Assembly (NCBI RefSeq): GCF_017114945.1
Contig: NZ_JABXKQ010000110.1
Coordinates: 1-37,577, forward strand
Reading direction: 5' to 3'
DNA length: 37,577 bases
From: Nostoc sp. JL34
Lineage (GTDB): Bacteria; Cyanobacteriota; Cyanobacteriia; Cyanobacteriales; Nostocaceae
Below, in pieces: positions 18,156-26,265 of the stretch (positions are counted from its first letter, which is position 1; the number at the start of each line of letters is the position of its first letter). Under the pieces are notes generated by a model. It saw only the letters and a program-made list of their open reading frames with translations. It ran no database searches and was not told where the DNA came from. The position numbers were made by a program, and so were the translations under genes.

Positions 18156-19427
18156 ATGAACGTCTTGCTCCTTAGTACCCAGGATGTGGCTGGTGGTGCG
18201 GCTCGTGCCGCATATCGCTTGCACAAAGGGTTACAAAATATTGATTTACGATCACAAATGCTGGTGCAAGAAAAATATACTGATGACAAAACAGTAATTG
18301 CATCTAAGATCAGATTATTTCAAGGCATAGCCAAGGCAAAGTTGACATTTGAAACTTTGCCTTTAAAGCTTTATTCTCAAAAGCAAAATACTCCATTTTT
18401 TATTCAATGGTTGCCAGATACAATTATTTCTCAAGTTGGTCACATTAATCCAGACATAATCAATTTGCATTGGATTAGTGCAGCTTTTATGCAAATAGAA
18501 ACTATTGCGAAGCTAAAGCGCCCTTTGGTCTGGACAATTCATGATATGTGGGCATTTACTGGAGGATGCGGCTATGCTGGAGATTGCGATCGCTACCAAA
18601 TCTCTTGTGGAGCCTGTCCTCAACTAAATAGCAAAAAAGATTGGGATTTATCCCATTGGGTATGGCAACGTAAAGCAAAGGCTTTGAAAAACTTAAATCT
18701 GACAATTGTTTCGCCAGGTTCTTGGTTAGCCGAATGCGCTAAGTCTAGTTCTCTGTTTAAGAATTTGCGAATTGAAGTAATTCCCAATGGACTGGATACT
18801 CAAAAGTATAAACCTGTTCATCAAGGTTTAGCACGAGAATTGCTGAATTTACCTCTGAATAAACAACTCATTCTATTTGGAGCGCTAGATGCAACTAATG
18901 ACTCTAGAAAAGGTTTTCATTATCTGCAACCAGCACTACAAGAATTAAGCAAATCTGCTTGGAAAGAGAAGTTTGAGGTCGTTATTTTCGGTGCATCTCA
19001 ACCCGAAAATCCGCCTGATTTGGGCTTCAAAACACACTATTTGGGGCATTTACATGATGATATATCTTTAGCAACTGTTTACTCAGCAGCTGATGTGATG
19101 CTTGTACCGTCTCTGCAAGAATCTTTTGGACAGACAGCTTCTGAATCACTCGCTTGTGGTACTCCAGTTGTGGCGTTTAATTCTACTGGCTTAAAAGATA
19201 TTGTTGATCATCAGCAGAACGGCTATTTGGCTAAACCTTACGAAGTTGAGGATTTTGCCAAAGGAATTAGCTGGGTACTTGAAAATGAACAACGGCTGCA
19301 AAAGCTGTCATTCTATGCTCGTGAGAAGGCCGAACAAGAATTCACTCTGGAACTTCAAGCACGTCGTTATTCAGCTTTATTTCAGGAAATATTGATGATA
19401 GCAAATAAATCTTCATTTAGTAATTAA
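18156..19427 (+). CDS. GT4 family glycosyltransferase
   Basis: The 423-residue protein has the two-domain GT-B layout. The N-terminal domain starts with LLLSTQDVAGGAARAAYRLH, as in WcaC-like colanic acid transferases, and contains LVWTIHDMWAFTGGCGYAG. This is followed by a Cys cluster (CDRYQISCGACP) often seen in this subgroup. The C-terminal domain has the donor-binding signature ESFGQTASESLACGTPVVAF. It should be a retaining transferase that extends the repeat unit on the cytoplasmic face. Donor sugar not predictable. Confidence 0.9.
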   Translation: MNVLLLSTQDVAGGAARAAYRLHKGLQNIDLRSQMLVQEKYTDDKTVIASKIRLFQGIAKAKLTFETLPLKLYSQKQNTPFFIQWLPDTIISQVGHINPDIINLHWISAAFMQIETIAKLKRPLVWTIHDMWAFTGGCGYAGDCDRYQISCGACPQLNSKKDWDLSHWVWQRKAKALKNLNLTIVSPGSWLAECAKSSSLFKNLRIEVIPNGLDTQKYKPVHQGLARELLNLPLNKQLILFGALDATNDSRKGFHYLQPALQELSKSAWKEKFEVVIFGASQPENPPDLGFKTHYLGHLHDDISLATVYSAADVMLVPSLQESFGQTASESLACGTPVVAFNSTGLKDIVDHQQNGYLAKPYEVEDFAKGISWVLENEQRLQKLSFYAREKAEQEFTLELQARRYSALFQEILMIANKSSFSN

Positions 19428-19451
19428 CTTAGTAAATAAATACTTCATAGT

Positions 19452-20468
19452 ATGTCAATACCTATAGCTTTTATAATTTGTACAGAGCCTGGCCGTTTAG
19501 AAGGTCAATCTTTGATGCTTGCAGAAAGTATTAGGAAGTTCTGCGGTAAATTGAAAAATACACCTATATATAGCTTTCATCCAAGAGCAGGTGAACCGAT
19601 ATTAAAGCAAACCCAACAAGCGTTTGAAGCGTTGCAGGTGAATCATCAACAAATTCCTATAAATCGAGAATTTCATGAATATTATTTAGCCAATAAACCC
19701 CTGGTTTGTGCCTATGCAGAACAAAATATTGATGCAGAAATATTAGTTTTTTTAGATAGTGATAAATGCTTTTTTTCGGAACCAAAAGAATTTTTATTGC
19801 CGCCAAATTGTAATGTACGGTTACGTCCTGAGTATGGTCAAGGAATTGGTTCTACAGGTCTGCAAGACCCTCAAGAATGGTATTGGCAAAAACTATATGA
19901 AGTGCTGGGAGTAAAGCGTGAGGTATTTGTTGATACACCAATTGGTAATAAAAGAATCAGAGCTTACTGGAATTCTGGTTTGGTTGCTGTGAGAAGGAGT
20001 GCAGGTATATTTACAACTTGGAAAGAGAATTTTGAAAAAGTAATGCACCTGGATATTACTCCTCCTCAGGGTATTTATTTTGTTGAGCAGTCTGTTTTGT
20101 CTGTAACTTTATGTGCCTTGGAAGAAAACGTCGAACATCTGCCTCCTAATTATAGTTATCCATTACCTTTACATAACCGTTTATCAACGAAACTACAAAT
20201 TAAACATTGGGATGATATTATATCCATTCATTATTTCAACTTGTTCTTTTATAACGATTGGAATGCACAAATCAAAAGATTGAAAAAAATCAATATCAAT
20301 TCAGATAAATACCGATGGTTATGTCAAGAAGTTATCAGACTTAATATGCCTCGCATATCAGTTTGGCATAGATATATGTTGATAATCAGAAGAATGGAAC
20401 AAAAACTAAAAAAATTTAATTTAGATATTAATGTCAGTGGCTGGATAGAAAAGATGGTTAAATTTTAA
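19452..20468 (+). CDS. putative GT-A fold glycosyltransferase, unclassified
   Basis: The 338-residue protein starts 25 bp behind the GT4 gene and has no membrane segment. A likely nucleotide-sugar site is EILVFLDSDKCFF (about residue 97), a DxD-type motif after a hydrophobic strand. Other segments are RAYWNSGLVAVRRSAG (about 176), which resembles the acceptor region of GT8-like enzymes, and FVEQSVLSVTL, where a glutamate-glutamine pair often lies near the active site. The N-terminus IPIAFIICTEPGRLEGQSLM is unusual. The fold and DxD suggest a transferase. The family is not recognised with confidence. Confidence 0.6.
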   Translation: MSIPIAFIICTEPGRLEGQSLMLAESIRKFCGKLKNTPIYSFHPRAGEPILKQTQQAFEALQVNHQQIPINREFHEYYLANKPLVCAYAEQNIDAEILVFLDSDKCFFSEPKEFLLPPNCNVRLRPEYGQGIGSTGLQDPQEWYWQKLYEVLGVKREVFVDTPIGNKRIRAYWNSGLVAVRRSAGIFTTWKENFEKVMHLDITPPQGIYFVEQSVLSVTLCALEENVEHLPPNYSYPLPLHNRLSTKLQIKHWDDIISIHYFNLFFYNDWNAQIKRLKKININSDKYRWLCQEVIRLNMPRISVWHRYMLIIRRMEQKLKKFNLDINVSGWIEKMVKF

Positions 20469-20594
20469 ACTTGCTTAAAAATATTACGTAAGGTAAAAGT
20501 TTGATATTTGGATTATGAAGGTAAATTTGTAAAATTTGCATAAAAGTTCATTATTTGTATGATTGTTTTGTAGATATTATATGAGGGAAGTGAG

Positions 20595-21488
20595 ATGAAG
20601 CAAGCAAATCTAGCTGTAATTATGACCTGCTATAACAGGCGGAATACAACTCTTGCCTGTCTAAATGCTTTATATCAGCAAAAAGTTTTTTGTGATGTTT
20701 ATTTAACTGATGACGGTAGCTCTGATGGGACTACAGAAGCTATCAAAGCAGAATATCCAGAGGTACAAATTCTTCAGGGTAATGGCAATTTATTCTGGGT
20801 AGGAGGAATGCATCTCGCCTTTGGTGAGGCCATAAAACATCAATATGATTATTATCTATGGTTAAATGATGACACATTTCTGGAAGCAAATGCTGTCAGT
20901 AAACTATTGCAGGTTCATCAAAATTTGACGGAACTTGGTTATCCAGATTCAATTGTAGTTGGTTCAACTAAAGACTCAATGACAGGAAAAGCAACTTATG
21001 GAGGAGCAGTAAAATCTAAAAAGTGGTATTCTAATAAGTTTGAATTTTTAGAACCAAGTTCTGTTACCCAAAAATGTGATGCTATGTATGGGAACTGCGT
21101 GCTAATTCCTAAAAGTGTTGCCACAAAAGTTGGCAATATTGATACAGCTTTTGTTCACAGTTTAGGAGATTTAGATTATGCACTGAGAGCGCGGAAAATG
21201 GGTTGTAAAATATGGGTAGCTCCTGGATATATTGGTACTTGTACTAAAAATTCTATCCGTAATAGTTGGGTAGATACCAATTTAAATATATTAGAACGCT
21301 TGAAAAAAGTACTGCAACTTAAAGGATTTCCATTGAAATCATGGACTATCTTTTGTAGCAGACACTCAGGGCCATTCTGGATATTTTACTGGTTTTTACC
21401 CTATATCAGAGCAATTATTGGTTACAAGAATTTGGCAATTTCCCCCACATTTTCTGAGGATATCAATCAAACTAACCCAGAAGTTTAA
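20595..21488 (+). CDS. GT2 family glycosyltransferase (rhamnosyltransferase-like)
   Basis: The 297-residue protein shows the GT-A pattern: LAVIMTCYNRRNTTLACLNA, the nucleotide-binding LTDDGSSDGT (about residues 38-47), NLFWVGGMHLAFGEAI and the metal site LWLNDDTFLEA (about 92-102). A later GDLDYALRARKMGCKIWVAP is the typical acceptor/base region of rhamnosyltransferase-like GT2 proteins. GAGGGAAGTGAG just ahead of the ATG at 20595 is a good ribosome binding site. It probably adds one repeat-unit sugar, perhaps a deoxysugar. Confidence 0.88.
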   Translation: MKQANLAVIMTCYNRRNTTLACLNALYQQKVFCDVYLTDDGSSDGTTEAIKAEYPEVQILQGNGNLFWVGGMHLAFGEAIKHQYDYYLWLNDDTFLEANAVSKLLQVHQNLTELGYPDSIVVGSTKDSMTGKATYGGAVKSKKWYSNKFEFLEPSSVTQKCDAMYGNCVLIPKSVATKVGNIDTAFVHSLGDLDYALRARKMGCKIWVAPGYIGTCTKNSIRNSWVDTNLNILERLKKVLQLKGFPLKSWTIFCSRHSGPFWIFYWFLPYIRAIIGYKNLAISPTFSEDINQTNPEV

Positions 21489-21600
21489 TACTTGCACAAG
21501 ATTCATTAGTCAATAGTACTTGGGTAATTTATAACTATCTTAATAATTTGAAAAATGCAATTTTCAATTATTAAATTATAAAATAATCAGCAATAGTTTT

Positions 21601-22752
21601 ATGGGTAAACGCTTACTAATTATCTCAACTCTCGATTCCAGTCAACCATTTGGTGCATTTACTAGACCTTTTTATCTAGGAAAGTATCTTACTGAATATT
21701 TTTATGTTTTTCAGCTAGGTTTAGATTGTTCATCTGTTAATTATGCACCTTCTTTTTCGATTGGAACAAGAAGCTTGAAGTCATATATTCAAGCTATAGA
21801 AAAGTGCATTGACGAGTTTTGCCCAGATATTGTGTATGCTCAAGAAACACTACCTGGATTGGCTGCTTTAATTTCACTAAAACTTAGAAAACACAGTAGT
21901 TGCTCTCTTGTATTTGATTTTCATACATTTTCGCCATATGAATACTGGATGCGCTTGTTTTCAGTTGCCAATCCTTTCAAAGAGTTTGCACAATGTGTTA
22001 AGACATATATTGCTCAGGGAATTTTGATATTCTCTGGCAGTCCAATTATTGCAGCAGGTGAATCAATTCCTAAACTAATTTACCAATGGTATGGTAAAAC
22101 TCCACAGCAAATTTATTGCATCGGGAATGGAGTTACTGAGGATTTACTAAATACTGAAATTTTGCCTGATAAAGACCCCTATCAAGCATTCAGACCAGCG
22201 AAGATAGTGGTTCTTATTGCTCCCAAAACATTTCAATTTCCAACTAATGACATGTCTGTATCAATGACTATTGAGATTGCTAAATCTGTTGAAAGTCATC
22301 AAAATAAAGTACATTTTGTTGTTATTGGTAGGGATAGTAGTGATATTTCACAACCGATACCTTCTAACATTTCTTTTTTAGGATTTTTACCTAAGAGAGA
22401 AGATTTTGTTGCACATCTTAAATATGCAGATATTGCTTTACTGCCATTCTCAAAACAAGCAGTAGCAGGTGGTGCTCGCAATAAAGCATTAGATTATTTT
22501 GCTAGTAGAAAGTTAGTTGTATCAACACCAGAAGGCTTGCGAGGGTTAGAAGAATTTAGCAACTTAGAACATCTGCTAGTAACAGGATACTCTAGCGAAG
22601 AAGTCGCTAACACAGTACTAGATGCTGCTTCAAATATTGATAAATATCAATCACTTGTAGATACAGCATATACCTTAATTACAGAAAAATATTCCTGGAA
22701 TGCAAGAGCAGAGAATATCGCAGAAATTCTCATGAAAGTAAGTGTTTTTTAG
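21601..22752 (+). CDS. GT4-like (group 1) glycosyltransferase
   Basis: The 383-residue protein has the GT-B form. An N-terminal LLIISTLDSSQPFGAFTRP is followed by CPDIVYAQETLPGLAAL. The C-terminal half has the linker IYCIGNGV, then VHFVVIGRDSSDI, ISFLGFLPKREDFVAHLKYADIALLPF and GGARNKALDYFASRKLVVSTPEGLRGLE in sequence, as donor-binding domains of family 4 do. The usual ExFGxxxxE is replaced by GGARNKALDYF, typical of a divergent branch. One frame on the opposite strand is a shadow. Confidence 0.8.
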   Translation: MGKRLLIISTLDSSQPFGAFTRPFYLGKYLTEYFYVFQLGLDCSSVNYAPSFSIGTRSLKSYIQAIEKCIDEFCPDIVYAQETLPGLAALISLKLRKHSSCSLVFDFHTFSPYEYWMRLFSVANPFKEFAQCVKTYIAQGILIFSGSPIIAAGESIPKLIYQWYGKTPQQIYCIGNGVTEDLLNTEILPDKDPYQAFRPAKIVVLIAPKTFQFPTNDMSVSMTIEIAKSVESHQNKVHFVVIGRDSSDISQPIPSNISFLGFLPKREDFVAHLKYADIALLPFSKQAVAGGARNKALDYFASRKLVVSTPEGLRGLEEFSNLEHLLVTGYSSEEVANTVLDAASNIDKYQSLVDTAYTLITEKYSWNARAENIAEILMKVSVF

Positions 22753-22902
22753 TTTTTTTATTTAGATGATAATTTTTAACTAAAACAACTTAGCTTTTTT
22801 AAATATTTCAGTACCTCAAAATTGAAATATTCCTAATTAATTGTAAAATCCTCACCTTTCCCTTGAGATAACATCTCATACTTATCAAAACAAAAATTAG
22901 AC

Positions 22903-23754
22903 ATGAAAAACCGATTTTCTTATAAACTACTTGGTGCTCAAGTCGATGCACTCTCTATCCCTGACTTAAATGTATTGATTGAAGAATCTATTGATAAGGA
23001 TGATAAATGGATTATTGCTAATCACAACTTGCATAGTCTTTATCTCTTCCATAATGATCTAAAAATGCAGGCTTTTTATGCTAAGGCAGAATACACCCAT
23101 ATTGATAGTATGCCTCTAGTGTTTATTGGGAAGCTGTTGGGTTTTCCAATGAAACGAGAACAAAGAGTAACCTATGCTGACTGGGTATGGCCTCTGATGG
23201 CGGAAGCTGCTAATAAAGGCTGGCGTGTATTCTATTTAGGTTCAAAGCCAGGAGTTGCTGAAAAAGGAGCAAGTATTTTGTGCCAGAGATTTCCTGGTTT
23301 ACAGATTGCTTGCGCTCATGGCTACATTGATATGGATAAAGATAGTCAGGAAAATCTCGCTACTCTGGCTGCAATTAATGCTTACAAACCCCATATATTA
23401 ATGGTGGGGATGGGTATGCCACGCCAAGAGTATTGGATTTCCGAAAATATTGAACATATTCATACCAACATTATTTTGACTACTGGAGCCTGTATGGACT
23501 ATGTAGCAGGAGCAATACCCACTCCTCCTCGCTGGATGGGAAAGGTGGGCTTGGAATGGTTGTATCGCTTGTTGTGTGAACCGAAAAGACTTTGGAGACG
23601 TTACTTACTTGAACCTTGGTTTGTTGGCACATTATTTTTACGAGAAATTTGGAGTATCTCAAGTCAACAAAAAAAAAATAAAATGCTGATATTTATAAGT
23701 ACGAGATTTCACAAGTTTGTAGTCTTATCGAGTTTCTCAAAGCCTTACCAGTAG
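22903..23754 (+). CDS. GT26 glycosyltransferase (WecG/TagA/CpsF family)
   Basis: The 283-residue protein fits the family that adds N-acetylmannosamine-type sugars to a lipid-linked primer. Recognisable blocks are ANHNLHSLYLFHND, THIDSMPLVFIGKLLG, RVTYADWVWPLMAEAA, VFYLGSKPGVAEKGA and the signature LMVGMGMPRQEYWISEN, then TTGACMDYVAGAIPTPPRWM and GLEWLYRLLCEPKRLWRRYL. Family members normally show an Asp-Gly pair where this one has IDSM, a noticeable substitution. A tail of about 30 residues after the domain is poorly conserved. It is the last gene of the locus. A weak hairpin follows at 23850-23877. Confidence 0.92.
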   Translation: MKNRFSYKLLGAQVDALSIPDLNVLIEESIDKDDKWIIANHNLHSLYLFHNDLKMQAFYAKAEYTHIDSMPLVFIGKLLGFPMKREQRVTYADWVWPLMAEAANKGWRVFYLGSKPGVAEKGASILCQRFPGLQIACAHGYIDMDKDSQENLATLAAINAYKPHILMVGMGMPRQEYWISENIEHIHTNIILTTGACMDYVAGAIPTPPRWMGKVGLEWLYRLLCEPKRLWRRYLLEPWFVGTLFLREIWSISSQQKKNKMLIFISTRFHKFVVLSSFSKPYQ

Positions 23755-23849
23755 GTTGCTCAATTCGCCGCGAATTTATGAAATGCTGTACTAAGGGCTT
23801 AACCATTAATTAGTCAATACGCCTGATTCAACTTTTATGCTGGTGAATA

Positions 23850-23877
23850 GCGAAGAATCTCGCCACATACTTCGCTG
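23850..23877. terminator. hairpin between convergent genes
   Basis: AGCGAAG (23850-23856) pairs perfectly with CTTCGCT (23871-23877) over a 14-nt loop. It lies between the ends of the polysaccharide locus and the xylanase gene, where a bidirectional terminator would be expected. There is no strong T-run. Confidence 0.4.
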
Positions 23878-23918
23878 ATAATAATAGTTAAAAATGCTAT
23901 TTACGCCTGGGTGGAGTA

Positions 23919-25073
23919 TTAAGTTGCTTGCTGGAAAGCCTGGGCAATAGCATTGCGAGCAGATTTAGGTTGCAGGTTCTCATCGAAGGGAAGCGGACGC
24001 AAAAATCGCTGATTACTTGAATTACCTCTAAATTTTGCTGGCATCCAGTCTGGATGACGTATCCAGGTATGACGGTCGGTAAGCCCCCATGTAATTACAG
24101 TATCAACATTAGCCGCAAAACACAGGTCAAGATATCGCTTGTAACTGTCGGCTACCATCTGATCTAGCTTTTTGATACTATCGGGTAGTGGCGTATCAAT
24201 GATAATATCTAATTCTGTGATTATTGGTTTAACTTCAAGATCATTAAGCCGTTTTAAGACGGAATTAAATCCTTTCTCGTCAAAAGAATATGCAGTAGAA
24301 AACCATAGATGCGACTGGATACCTGCCCCGTCAATTTTAGCGCCATTATTCTTCAGATATTCGACCATTTTTAAGAACCGGTCTGATTTCCATGTGGCAC
24401 CTTCGATGCCAAAATCGTTTATGTAAAATTTCTTGCTGCTATCGACTGAAGCTGCAATTTTAAACAAGTCTCGAATTAATTCTGGTTTTACCCCTTTACG
24501 CAAACCATAGGTAGCATTGTCGGTTTCCTTTTCATTATCAGCGATAATTTCATTGGCAATATCCCAAGACTTTAATACGGGGCTATTGCGATAATGGCCC
24601 ATGACTCCTTTAACATGGCGTTCGATCATCTGAAGTGTGGGGGGGTAAGGAACCCAGTCTGGATTTCCCGTGTACCAGAAAAGGGTATGCCCGTGCAATT
24701 CTATATTATGCTTTTGGCAGAAATTAGCGATCGCATCTGCTGATTCAAAGGTAAATTTTCCTGGCTGTGGTTCCGTGGCGTTCCATTTTAATTCACCATT
24801 GGGTGTAGCAATTGAACATTCACGAGCAATCAGGTTAGCGTAATCCTTCTCTGTTTGCAAAAATTCACCAGAAATTGCTGCCCCATAACGCTTTCCTTTG
24901 GCCGCAGCTAATTGCCGAAGGGGAGTATTTACATTTGTACTGGTAGAATTTGCCGCAATAGTATTGGTGCTATGGTCTTCTTTTTGCTTATCCTTTTGTA
25001 AAAATCCCATAGTCAATAAGGCAGAAAGGGTTGTGTATCCTGCTCTTGTTAAAAATTTTCTGCGATCAGGCAT
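23919..25073 (-). CDS. GH10 endo-1,4-beta-xylanase, Tat-exported
   Basis: The 384-residue protein starts with a twin-arginine leader (DRRKFLTRAG at 3-12, hydrophobic stretch to about 25), so it is probably folded before export. The GH10 barrel follows from about 58. The acid/base Glu175 lies in WDIANEII and the nucleophile Glu287 in IITELDI, a spacing normal for the family. WNATEPQPGKF and GHTLFWYTGNPDWV are also typical. It should cut beta-1,4-xylan-like chains. Convergent with the polysaccharide locus, it may act on the cell's own sheath polysaccharide rather than on plant xylan. It follows a membrane-protein gene by 80 bp on the same strand. Confidence 0.93.
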   Translation of the reverse strand: MPDRRKFLTRAGYTTLSALLTMGFLQKDKQKEDHSTNTIAANSTSTNVNTPLRQLAAAKGKRYGAAISGEFLQTEKDYANLIARECSIATPNGELKWNATEPQPGKFTFESADAIANFCQKHNIELHGHTLFWYTGNPDWVPYPPTLQMIERHVKGVMGHYRNSPVLKSWDIANEIIADNEKETDNATYGLRKGVKPELIRDLFKIAASVDSSKKFYINDFGIEGATWKSDRFLKMVEYLKNNGAKIDGAGIQSHLWFSTAYSFDEKGFNSVLKRLNDLEVKPIITELDIIIDTPLPDSIKKLDQMVADSYKRYLDLCFAANVDTVITWGLTDRHTWIRHPDWMPAKFRGNSSNQRFLRPLPFDENLQPKSARNAIAQAFQQAT

Positions 25074-25153
25074 AAATTATACTTAATAAAAAACACATAG
25101 ATTATTATATTACAGAATAAGTTTTGATACTTTTTGAGATTTAGTAATGATTG

Positions 25154-25828
25154 CTACAGAGTCATTACAGCCAAAATAAAAAACTGAATGAGACTATTGA
25201 CAATCAAGAAAACCCCAATCCCACTCAAACTAAATGGTAAGATTTTGCTGCTCCAACTATTTATTCGATAAAAAAATTTTTCTAAATAACTAATATTTTT
25301 GTCATTTAAAACTAGATAGACGGCAACCATTATCAATAATGGAAAGATAAAAATTAAATTGTATAATGCCCAAATTAAGATAAATATTGAAATTGGAAAA
25401 TGGGCATCATTCATTTGCTTGAGGGCAGCAAGATGAGGCAATGCAGTTGGAGTTTCCACCGCGACAATGGTAAAACCTAAGAAAAAAGTGTGCAGTGGGT
25501 TGAGTGAATTATGGTGTACAGCTTTTGGGGAAGGGGTAAAAATTTTTGGTGCGTTACATCCTACAATCAATAGTCCTATCCCGGCAAGGAATTGTAATCC
25601 ATAAATGCTCTCACCAACAGAATTTAAAATTTCTTGAATTACTTGTCTCATCCCCCAAGCAATTAACAGTCCTGAAATCAAAAGTCCAACATATTCCCCA
25701 AGGGTAAAAGCTAATGCACGGATAACAAGTTTCGGTGTACTGAGGAGATAAAATTGTACTACAAAACCATTAGGATTAATACTACCAATTACTGAAATTA
25801 CTGCCAGAGAAAGTAAAAAAGAGGTCAT
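25154..25828 (-). CDS. six-helix membrane protein (GAP/LysE-like transporter family)
   Basis: The 224-residue protein is very hydrophobic, with about six membrane helices. Its N-terminal SINPNGFVVQFYLLSTPKL and the start of the second half, FFLGFTIVAVETPTALPHL, resemble the two related halves of GAP-family (Sap, sulfolipid-1-addressing) and LysE-type exporters. Short loops carry the charged residues. Function is not known; small-molecule export is the likely role. It precedes the xylanase gene on the same strand and could share its transcript. Confidence 0.6.
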   Translation of the reverse strand: MTSFLLSLAVISVIGSINPNGFVVQFYLLSTPKLVIRALAFTLGEYVGLLISGLLIAWGMRQVIQEILNSVGESIYGLQFLAGIGLLIVGCNAPKIFTPSPKAVHHNSLNPLHTFFLGFTIVAVETPTALPHLAALKQMNDAHFPISIFILIWALYNLIFIFPLLIMVAVYLVLNDKNISYLEKFFYRINSWSSKILPFSLSGIGVFLIVNSLIQFFILAVMTL

Positions 25829-26265
25829 ACTTGAATAGCAAATTGGTTTTGAGTTTTGTTAGTAAATCTTAAGTAGGAGAGGCACAATAAGCTACTGATC
25901 ATCCTGTTTGTCCTACAGTAATTTTATTTTTGCCTTCTAAATGACCTCTGATGGTTAAGTAAAATATATCAGAGATTCCCGAACCTATACCCCACAAAAA
26001 AGAATAAATTGCCTTAAAGTCTTATCAAAGAGAGACTTTGGTGATTGAGTACATTATTAATACATATTAATAGATGCAGGATCGCAGATGAGATATTAAT
26101 AGATGCAGGATTTGTTGAAAGATAAATTATCCTTTAATCACGGAGTAAATCCTACCGCTAAATTTTTAATGCAGATAATACATTCAATCTCTAATTCTGG
26201 CTTTCTGATTCTTATATTCACGTGTTCTGATAATGCAGCTTAGAGGTGGGGACAAAAATCAAATT
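25829..26265. promoter_or_regulatory. nifJ upstream region with repeats
   Basis: This spacer between divergent genes should hold both promoters. It contains a hairpin AAAGTCT (26016-26022) / AGACTTT (26033-26039) with a 10-nt loop, and a 19-bp direct repeat listed separately. GAGGTGGGG at 26243-26251 is the only purine-rich stretch before the nifJ start, and lies rather far (about 14 bp) from it. Confidence 0.5.
26064..26111 (+). repeat. two 19-bp direct repeats upstream of nifJ
   Basis: ATATTAATAGATGCAGGAT occurs at 26064-26082 and at 26093-26111, identical, with a 29-bp period. A related form, ATATTAATAGATGTGCAG, is at 30633-30650 before the FG-GAP gene. They may be regulator binding sites or pieces of a dispersed repeat. 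Confidence 0.85.
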
